From: Candidatus Omnitrophota bacterium | Lineage (GTDB): Bacteria; Omnitrophota; Gorgyraeia; Tantalellales; Tantalellaceae | Reading direction: 5' to 3' | NCBI GenBank assembly: GCA_015231405.1 | Contig: JADGBR010000022.1 | Coordinates: 1-50,036, forward strand | Length of the DNA stretch: 50,036 bases | In this document: piece by piece, positions 23,533-30,800 of the stretch | Layout of the letters: the number at the start of each line of letters is the position of its first letter | How positions within the stretch are numbered: position 1 is the stretch's first letter | Position numbers and translations under genes: made by a program | Notes under the pieces: generated by a model | Told to the model about the DNA's origin: nothing | Databases searched by the model: none | What the model saw: only the letters and a program-made list of their open reading frames with translations

Positions 23533-24209
23533 CTCTTCGCGATCTTCGACTCCACCACTTTGAACATAGCCATGATCTCTTCGCGCGCCGCACGGCGCCC
23601 CAACATCTCCGTCATATCCTTATCCTGCAGACAATAAGCGAGCCTGGCCAAGAGAGACAGGTGCCCTTTGAACGACGAAGTAAGGATCACAAAAAGTGTG
23701 TGCACGCCTTTCCCGTCAGGGGCGGAAAAATCCACTTCATTCTCCAGAAAGAAGAGCCCGATCATCGGCCTCATCCCCGCCAGGACGACCGGGTGTTTAA
23801 CGTGCGGGATCGCGATCCCGCTCCCTACACCGGTCGAACCCATCTGCTCACGCGCGAGCAGCATCTCTTTCATCTGGGCTTTCTCTACATGCTCCGGCAA
23901 AGACAGAAGATCGAGGATATTACCCAGCACCTCTTCACGCTTAGAACCTTTGACCGCGAAATGCACCCCCCCGTCCATAAGCGCCGGCGTAACGATGTCC
24001 CGATCGTCCTCAGTCCTCTCGGAGAGTTTCAACGTGCCGGGAGTAAGGGGAATACGGTTTTTAAGGGCCCATTCCAGGACTTCCACGGAATTGAAATAAT
24101 ACTGGTCGTTGGCTTTGACCGCGGGTAATCCCCGGACATTAAGCCATTGGTAAAGCGTGTTTTCATCGATCTCGAAAGCTTTTTCTATTTCACGGAACTT
24201 TAGCTGCAT
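23529..24209 (-). CDS. HTH-PTS EIIA (nitrogen/fructose-type) fusion protein
   Basis: This 226-residue protein has an N-terminal MerR/excisionase-like DNA-binding-type unit (about 1-50: EKAFEIDENTLYQWLNVRGLPAVKANDQYYFNSVEVLEWALKNR). A PTS EIIA-2 domain of the EIIA-Ntr class follows at about 78-222. His136 in GIAIPHVKHP is the predicted phosphorylation site, and GSTGVGSGIAIPH matches the family pattern. No EI, HPr, EIIB or EIIC gene is near, so the role is regulatory rather than sugar uptake. Its gene lies between SulP (16 nt) and hyfB (4-nt overlap), which points to control of the transporter and membrane complex by phosphorylation state. That role is inference from context. Confidence 0.88.
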   Translation of the reverse strand: MQLKFREIEKAFEIDENTLYQWLNVRGLPAVKANDQYYFNSVEVLEWALKNRIPLTPGTLKLSERTEDDRDIVTPALMDGGVHFAVKGSKREEVLGNILDLLSLPEHVEKAQMKEMLLAREQMGSTGVGSGIAIPHVKHPVVLAGMRPMIGLFFLENEVDFSAPDGKGVHTLFVILTSSFKGHLSLLARLAYCLQDKDMTEMLGRRAAREEIMAMFKVVESKIAKR

Positions 24210-24225
24210 ACAAATCCGCTTTTAC

Positions 24226-25878
24226 TCACTTCGGGTTCATCATCTCGTTCGCCCTCGCGAGAGACTCTTTCATGCTTCCGAACACGTTCTCTTCCCCTAT
24301 AAGATCGTACAGGTTCGACTTTATCATCTCGTTCAGGGGCTGGACATGGAGTCCCGTGATGATCAGCTTGATATTAGAGCTTTTGCATTTATTATAGAAG
24401 CTCCGGAGCGCCTGCATACCGGTCGAATCGATGATAGGAACATCTTTGAACCTGAGGATCCTTACCTTAGGCCTCGCTCCGACCTGCCTGTCGATCTCAT
24501 CGAAACTGTTCGCCACGCCGAAAAAAAGCGGCCCGTTGATCTCATACACCTCGACGCCGGCGGGTATCGAAAATTTCGGCAACGGGTAGTCATCGCCGGT
24601 CTCATCGTCCTCTAGATCTTTCGCGTAGGTCTTAACGATAGCCGCGTCGGACATGCGTTTCATAAAAAGGAACATCGCCAGTATCATCCCTATCTCGATA
24701 GCCACGTTCAGATCGACAAAAACAGTTAACAGGAACGTTGAAACGAGGACTAAGCTTCCTCCCTGCGACCATTTAATTACCTGGCAAAAAGATCTCCACT
24801 CGCTCATATGATAAGCCACGACCACAAGTATACCGGCTAAACACGCCAGCGGAACGAATTTGATCCAGGCGCCCAGGAACAGCATGATGACAAGGACCGT
24901 TATAGCGTGGACCATACCGGCGACCGGAGTTCTGCCGCCGTTCTTCACGTTCGTGACCGTCCTCGCGATGGCGCCGGTCGCGGGTATCCCCCCGAAAAGC
25001 GCGGACCCTATATTAGCCGCGCCCTGGGCGATCAATTCCGTATTGGACCGGTGTTTTCCTCCGATCATTCCGTCGGCCACAATGGCCGAAAGCAGGGACT
25101 CTATCGCCCCTAAGATCGCGATCGTCATGGCCGGATGAAAAAGTTCCCGGACCCTGGCGATGCCGATACGCGGCAAATGGGGAACGGGTAAAGTATGCGG
25201 CAGGTCCCCGAAACGGCTCCCGATCGTTTCCGCGTTCATGTGAAAGAACGCCGCCACGGACGATACGACTATGAGGGCTACGAGGGCTCCGGGTACGCGC
25301 CTGGAGAGCTTGGGCACAATAGCGATGATCAATATCGTCATAACGCTCAATATGACGGCATCGAGGTTGACAGTGCCCATATTTTCAATAAAAACACGCC
25401 ATTTTCCTATAAACTCCGCCGGGACCTTGTCGATGCTTAGCCCCATAAGATCTTTTATCTGCGAAGAGAATATTATGACCGCGATACCACTGGTGAAGCC
25501 GACGATCACCGAGTGCGGGATGAATTTTACCGCCGTACCCAGCTTCGCGAACCCCATTATCATGAGAATAACGCCGCCCATCAGCGTAGCCACAATTAGA
25601 CCGTCCACACCGTATTTCTGGACGATCCCATAAACAATAACGACGAAGGCACCCGTGGGCCCGCCTATCTGAACGCGGCTTCCTCCTATCGCGGATATGA
25701 TGAACCCGGCGATAATGGCTGTAAAAAGGCCCTTATCGGGGGTAACGCCCGAAGCGATAGCGAAAGCGATAGCCAAAGGGATAGCCACCACGCCTACGAT
25801 CACGCCGGATACGCAATCAGACATGAACTGTTCTTTCGAATAATTCTTAAGACAGGTGAACAATTTAGGAGAGAACAC
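24226..25878 (-). CDS. SulP (SLC26) family anion transporter with STAS domain
   Basis: This 550-residue inner-membrane transporter has about 14 membrane segments (about 20-420) and a C-terminal STAS domain (about 440-545) with the DSTGMQAL motif whose Ser is a phosphorylation site in related proteins. Conserved transporter segments are GVIVGVVAIPLAIAFAIASG and GLFTAIIAGFIISAIGGSRVQIGGPTGAF. Family substrates include sulfate, bicarbonate (BicA), chloride and dicarboxylates. The neighbouring complex and lack of sulfate-assimilation genes make bicarbonate as plausible as sulfate, but sequence alone does not decide. The start is GTG behind AAGGAAG. EIIA genes flank it on both sides. Confidence 0.92.
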   Translation of the reverse strand: MFSPKLFTCLKNYSKEQFMSDCVSGVIVGVVAIPLAIAFAIASGVTPDKGLFTAIIAGFIISAIGGSRVQIGGPTGAFVVIVYGIVQKYGVDGLIVATLMGGVILMIMGFAKLGTAVKFIPHSVIVGFTSGIAVIIFSSQIKDLMGLSIDKVPAEFIGKWRVFIENMGTVNLDAVILSVMTILIIAIVPKLSRRVPGALVALIVVSSVAAFFHMNAETIGSRFGDLPHTLPVPHLPRIGIARVRELFHPAMTIAILGAIESLLSAIVADGMIGGKHRSNTELIAQGAANIGSALFGGIPATGAIARTVTNVKNGGRTPVAGMVHAITVLVIMLFLGAWIKFVPLACLAGILVVVAYHMSEWRSFCQVIKWSQGGSLVLVSTFLLTVFVDLNVAIEIGMILAMFLFMKRMSDAAIVKTYAKDLEDDETGDDYPLPKFSIPAGVEVYEINGPLFFGVANSFDEIDRQVGARPKVRILRFKDVPIIDSTGMQALRSFYNKCKSSNIKLIITGLHVQPLNEMIKSNLYDLIGEENVFGSMKESLARANEMMNPK

Positions 25879-25922
25879 GGCTACTTCCTTTCTTTTTACT
25901 TGCTACACCAAGCCTAAATCGT

Positions 25923-25940
25923 ATTTTTGGCATCAAAAAT
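25923..25940. promoter_or_regulatory. Perfect 7-bp inverted repeat upstream of sulP
   Basis: ATTTTTG and CAAAAAT are separated by 4 nt, 45 nt ahead of the sulP start in the 101-nt gap after the EIIA gene. It could be an operator or a small RNA hairpin; no T-tract follows, so a terminator is unlikely. Confidence 0.35.
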
Positions 25941-25979
25941 CAATAATATTCCTTTTTCGGGCAGGATGCAACGGTTTTC

Positions 25980-26465
25980 TTAGCGGCGATATTTCCCGAC
26001 GCGCTCGATCTCCTCGAATATCCTGCTCTCCTCGCTATGGTCAAGGACCGTCTTCATAAAAACCGGGTCTTTCAGAGCGAACATGAGACGGGAAAGAAGA
26101 TGAAGGTGAATTCGAGCCGTTGGGCTCACCATAATGAAAAGCGTGTGAACCGGTTCATTATCTACCGCGAGAAAATCCACCGGCCCTTCCAGGAAACAGA
26201 GCGCTATCCCGGAAACTCTTCCGGAGACCACGTGAGGCACCGCTATCCCATCGCCTATCCCGGTCGACCCCTGGCTCTCCCTTTTGAGAATAGTACCGAG
26301 AAGAGTTTCCCTGTCCATGCCCTCGGGTATTCTTATGGCTTCGATAACGTTTCTGAGCGCCGAACTTTTATCATTACCGCCGATGTTGTAGTATATCCCG
26401 CCTCTCTTTATGGCTTCGCCGAGAGTGGGCATCACGTTCTCGTTGTCGGCTCCCGTCAACTGCAT
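25980..26465 (-). CDS. PTS EIIA (nitrogen-type) regulatory protein
   Basis: This 161-residue stand-alone EIIA-2 domain carries GSTGIGDGIAVPHVV with predicted phospho-acceptor His78. EIIA-Ntr proteins sense the PEP/pyruvate or nitrogen state and bind transporters and kinases in other bacteria. This gene begins 11 nt after the DUF4197 stop, so it is probably in the same transcript, and precedes sulP. Together with the HTH-EIIA protein on the other side of sulP it makes a two-EIIA arrangement. The ribosome-binding site for the first ATG is poor; an internal ATG at codon 12 (MPTLGEAIKRGG) aligns better with typical EIIA-Ntr starts and may be the true one. Confidence 0.9.
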   Translation of the reverse strand: MQLTGADNENVMPTLGEAIKRGGIYYNIGGNDKSSALRNVIEAIRIPEGMDRETLLGTILKRESQGSTGIGDGIAVPHVVSGRVSGIALCFLEGPVDFLAVDNEPVHTLFIMVSPTARIHLHLLSRLMFALKDPVFMKTVLDHSEESRIFEEIERVGKYRR

Positions 26466-26476
26466 ATTGTACGATC

Positions 26477-27202
26477 TTATTTGAACACTTCTTTCAAAAG
26501 CTGAGTAGCCCTAGCCGAGGGATTCGTGCGGATATTCTTCTCTTCCTGGGCTAAGGTATAGAAAAGCCCGTCCAGCGCCTTTCCGGCGACGTATTTGTTC
26601 AGGTCAAGATTCGTAACTTTACTGACCATCGGTATAGTGTTCACCTTTGCCGTGATCTCGGAAAATTTTTTCGTGACAGCGTACTGATTCATGGCGCTCT
26701 CTACAGCCGGCTGAAATTTGGTAAGGAGAGTTCCATAGGTTTTAGCCTTGAAATAATCCGTAGCCGCCGTATCTCCGCCTTTCATGAGCTTCTGGGTATC
26801 GTCTATCGTCATATCGGTGATAGCGGTAGCGAACACATCCGCCGCTACGGGAGCGGCCTTCTCCGCGGCCCTGTTCATGCTGAGCGTGAATTCGTCAATT
26901 TTGGGCCCGAACCCGACTCCCCTGAGTATGGGTTCAGCCTTCTGAATAATGTCCGGCATAAGGATCTTGACGGCCTTATTCCCCAGATACCCATCCTGTT
27001 TCCCCAGGGTTTTAATTGTGTTCTCTATCCCGACCTTAAGCGCCTCCTTGAGCCCGGCGCCTATCTTCGTATCGCTGAGTTTCGCGGACGTGAGCGCCTG
27101 AGACTGAGTCTTAAGCCAGTCCAACGCCGAAGCGGCGTGGCAATTGCCCGCGACATATACGCATAGCGCCGACAAAATAATACCCGTAATTACTCTCTTC
27201 AT
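26477..27202 (-). CDS. DUF4197 secreted protein
   Basis: This 241-residue protein has a signal peptide (MKRVITGIILSALCVYVAGNCHA) and then an all-helical DUF4197 domain: IGAGLKEALKVGIENTIKTLGKQDGYLGN, VKILMPDIIQKAEPILRGVG, and repeated helices to the C-terminus. The function of DUF4197 is unknown; it is predicted periplasmic. The start was moved ten codons in from the longest ORF because GGGGAGGG precedes this ATG. An extended -10 box lies at 27231-27239, giving a short leader. It is the first gene of the probable operon with EIIA, SulP and the Ehr-type complex, and link to that complex is by position only. Confidence 0.88.
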   Translation of the reverse strand: MKRVITGIILSALCVYVAGNCHAASALDWLKTQSQALTSAKLSDTKIGAGLKEALKVGIENTIKTLGKQDGYLGNKAVKILMPDIIQKAEPILRGVGFGPKIDEFTLSMNRAAEKAAPVAADVFATAITDMTIDDTQKLMKGGDTAATDYFKAKTYGTLLTKFQPAVESAMNQYAVTKKFSEITAKVNTIPMVSKVTNLDLNKYVAGKALDGLFYTLAQEEKNIRTNPSARATQLLKEVFK

Positions 27203-27230
27203 GATCTTCCCTCCCCGTATCCTTTTTGTC

Positions 27231-27239
27231 ATTATACCA
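27231..27239 (-). promoter_or_regulatory. Extended -10 promoter of the DUF4197-EIIA-SulP-Ehr operon
   Basis: TGGTATAAT on the minus strand lies 28 nt upstream of the DUF4197 ATG. No good -35 hexamer is seen. It may drive all ten genes down to 16485. Confidence 0.65.
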
Positions 27240-27317
27240 CTTGCGAGACGGAGCGGATCATAAATTTATCAAGATAGTGTAACCATTTGCGCTGACTTTG
27301 ATCACGTGATCGGCGAG

Positions 27318-27513
27318 GTGTGGACATCCTCTTCAAGCCTTCCCCCGGGAATTTCTTAACGCCTTTAACATGCCGTTTTTAGACTTTGCGCATTCACCTT
27401 CCTCCGCCTTCGGCTTCGGAGGGTGAGCCGCAAACAAGGTGGTTGTCATAAAAACGGCATGTTAAAGGCTGAAATTCCCAAGGGGCCCCTTTGCTTAAAG
27501 AGGATATCCACAC
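27318..27513. repeat. 196-nt imperfect palindrome
   Basis: Outer arms GTGTGGACATCCTCTT (27318-27333) and AAGAGGATATCCACAC (27498-27513) differ at one position. Inner arms of 19 nt are perfect (27361-27379 and 27451-27469; GCCTTTAACATGCCG...). The centre folds again around CCTCCGCCTTCGG and CTTCGGAGG. The shape is that of a long cruciform or a structured RNA. Confidence 0.75.
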
Positions 27514-27572
27514 CCTGACCCGTTCCCGTCATAAATCAGTTCGGAATTTTCAGGTTATTGCGCGAGGGGTGA

Positions 27573-27731
27573 GGGCGTGAAGGAGATGGGGTTCTTCGTA
27601 CGGCACTTTGCCGTCCCAACACCCAAAATAGCCTTGTGCGTGGACCTTGCAAATATTACAACGCAGGACACAAACCCAACTAGAAGTTTGAAAAGTGCCG
27701 GTAGAAGGTTCCCATCTTCTTCACGCCATCG
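27573..27731 (-). repeat. 159-bp dispersed structured element, copy 2
   Basis: This is the reverse complement of the element at 14068-14226, with identical length and conserved blocks at both ends and in the centre (GCAAGGTCCACGCACAAGG). Relative to transcription it lies 3' of the LamG gene, as copy 1 lies 3' of the thioredoxin-CcdA gene. Confidence 0.8.
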
Positions 27732-27806
27732 GCAAAAGAAGCAATGAACACTTCTAAAGTCGTCATACTTCCTTACACTATTATTACCAACAGAGGCACA
27801 TGTTCC

Positions 27807-27872
27807 GTAGAACTTAGGACACGGGAAACGGAATATACCCTCACGTCCCGCATTCTACGCCACACGTCCCAC
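27807..27872. repeat. Heptamer-armed inverted element 7
   Basis: The left arm is GTAGAAC, TTAGGAC, ACGGGAA (27807-27827). The right arm is GTCCCGC, ATTCTAC, GCCACAC, GTCCCAC (27845-27872). It lies 13 nt past the stop of the LamG protein gene. The words are related to those of element 2 but more decayed. Confidence 0.65.
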
Positions 27873-27885
27873 AGCAGGCAGAAGA

Positions 27886-30800
27886 TCACTTCTTCAAAGT
27901 ATCTACCAGGTCGCTGAGGGTATTATCCAGCGTATTCACCGTAAAGAGTTCGGTGTTCGTCTCCTCGGCTTTTTTCTTGGATTCGAGTTCGTCCAAAATG
28001 GACTTCATCGTACTGTCCCGGTTCGGGTCAGGCTCGGCGGCGGCCTGGCCTCTCGCCGGATATTGACCGCCGAAAGAACCGCCGGCGCCTAAAATTGCCC
28101 CTGTATAGTAATTTTTCTTTACTCTCGACAAGATAGTGGGATCAGTCGGATCGGAGGGATCCGCGTACTCGTATTCATAGTAGTAGCTATCGCCGGATAT
28201 CCCTTCATCGTTCCAGTCGGCACCGATGATAACGGCGTCGTTCGTCCCGGCTGAATCGCCCGCCGTAAAACCGCTGCCTTCACCAAGCTTCCATTCGGAC
28301 ACAAGTCCGTCCTTAAGCGCGACCCCGTTATAAAGGTTCACCATATCGGCATGGTCAAGGGCGGTATTATATACCGAAACGTCCTTCATCTTCCCGTTAA
28401 GCGTTTCGCTCGGATAATTCCTGGCTCCCAGGAGAAGATCTCCCGCGAAGTTCATAGCGTCCAGGCTCATGTCATTCGAGCGGACAAGCGAACCGTTAAG
28501 ATAGATAGAAATGGTGGTCCCATCATAAGTTATGCCTATGTTGTACCATGTATCCTTCGTGAACGGTAACGCCGCGGTCTTAAATCCCACATAGTTACCC
28601 GAGCCGTCCGTTCCGGAAAAATACAGCTTGTCATCGTTCGTTTTGAATAACTCGAACATCCTGGACGAATCCGACGCTCTTTTAACGAATATCGGCTGCC
28701 ATGCCGCCATGCCTGCTTCCGAGAAATTGACCCAGCCCGAAACCGTCAATGTCTGGAGCTCGAGCGTCGCCGCTGACCCGCAATTAACGGCGTCGCCTTT
28801 TTCGCTGAACGAAAGCGAGTAGTCGTATGTCAGAACATCGACCCTTTCAACCCTTCCCTTCCCGGAGCCGTCATCCTCATTGAGGTAATAATACTTCACG
28901 TGCCGGTCCTTGAATTCACCGAACGCAGTCTCTTTCACGACCTCACGGGTCTCGAGCCTATTATCCGCGTCGGTATAATATTCCTCTATTTCGATAACTA
29001 TTTCGGTATTGCTATTTTTCATTGTCCTTTTCGATACTGTGCGATCGGCCGGATCAGCTGGACTAGCGTACTCGTACTCATAGAACCAGCTGTCTTTGGC
29101 GAAGCCCGTCGTAGACCAATCCGGACCGTCTACCACCCCGTCATTACCACCGACGCTGTCGATAACTTTACCGCCGGAGCCGTCATTCATCTGCCAATGA
29201 GAGACAAGTCCGTCCGTCACGTCGATATCGTTCAATAAACTCACCGCTTCGGTATTACTGATGACCCTGTTAAAAACGCTGACGTCCTTTATCTTTCCCG
29301 AAAGGCTCATGTTCCCGGCCGCCCTATACCCCAGGAACATATCCGCGTCGAAATCAAGGCCTATCGAATCAAAGCTCCCCTCAAAGACCATGACCCCGTC
29401 GATATACACCTTCAATATCGATCCGTCAGTGGTCAAAGCGATGTCATACCATTTGTTCGCATCCAGGAACGCGGTCGATGTCACCTTGGTGTAAACGTAC
29501 CCGCCGGGACCGGTAGCCATTATGTAGAGCTGGTCCTTATCGTTCTTGAAGATATCTAACGCTTTCCCGTCCGTACCCCTTTTTGTAAGAATGGGCTGCC
29601 ATGTCCCGAGAGCGCTTACGTCAAAATTGACCTTCATGTCGACGCTGAACGCACCCAGTTTTAAGCCCTCGGGGTTACCTATATTGATCTTATCCCCCGA
29701 CTCCGAGAAAACAAGCACCCCTTCCGGTTTAATTAACTCGGCCTTGGAAAGCCTGCCCGCTCCGCCCGCTGAATTCTCGTCCGAGTAATAGTACTTGAAG
29801 TGCCCGCCATAAAACTCGCCGGGATCGGATTCTTCATACACTTCGCGTATCATGAGCCTGTTATCCTGATTATCATAATAGTACTCCGCCTCGAACAACT
29901 TATCGCCTAAAGTATACTTTTTCTGCTTCGCGGATATCCTCTTATCGTCAGGATCGCCGGGAGTTAAGTACTCATATTCACAATACCAGCTCTTATCGGA
30001 TGAGCCGGCGTTGGACCATACCGGGCCTGAAATAATACCTTCGTTATCTCCGGCGCTGTCAATAGCTATGCCGCCGGACCCTTCGTCAAGCTTCCACTCC
30101 GACACTATCCCTGGAACACCGTTGGAGCCGTTCTTGACTTCTATGATCTCCGAAGCAGAAAGAGCCCTGTTGTATACCCTGACGTCCCTCTGAGCGCCTT
30201 CCAAAGAGTTAGCAGCGGAACCATCCCTGCATCCGAGTACCACATCCGCGTCAAAATCCAATCCCAGGCCCGTAAAGGCTTGGGTGAAAACCATGCTCCC
30301 GTCAATATACGCGTTCAACGCGCTGCCATCGAACGTAACGACTATGTTGTACCATCTTTCCGCCGTATCGAGACCCGCCTCGGATTGAACGCCGTAAACG
30401 TAAGTTGTACCGTCATACCCTGTAAAATAGAGCTTATTGGCCGGGGATCTCCATATCTCGAACGTTTTTCCCGAAGCCGATTTTTTGATGAATACAGGCT
30501 GCCAGGAGTTCATGGCGGCCTCGTCGAATTTAACCCAGACGCTTACCGTCCCTTTATTGAGATCAAGGCTCGGATCGGAACCGCAGTTGATATTGTCGCC
30601 TGCGCCGTTAAACCTCATTTCCCAACTATCAAGAGCGACCTCCACCTTAAGAAGCCTGCCGTCAAGCCCCTCACCTGTCTCTTTCAGATAGTATTTTGTT
30701 ATCCCGGTAGTCCTAGGGTCTATTTCCCCCAGGTCGGGATCGGTGGTCCCGGGCAGAAATATCTCCTTTGTCCTGATCCCTCCGGTCGTGTAGTAATGCG

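Larger units (their letters stand above)
27203..27885. other. 683-nt intergenic region dense in structured repeats
   Basis: From left to right it contains the promoter of the DUF4197 operon, a long imperfect palindrome (27318-27513), the second copy of the 159-bp element (27573-27731) and a heptamer-armed element (27807-27872). No protein gene was seen. Confidence 0.7.

Noticed and set aside
24226-25878. Firm assignment of SulP as a sulfate permease
   Set aside because: SulP substrates vary (sulfate, bicarbonate, dicarboxylate), and no sulfate-assimilation gene is nearby.
25923-25940. Terminator between the EIIA gene and sulP
   Set aside because: The hairpin is short and A/T-rich, and no T-tract follows on the coding strand.
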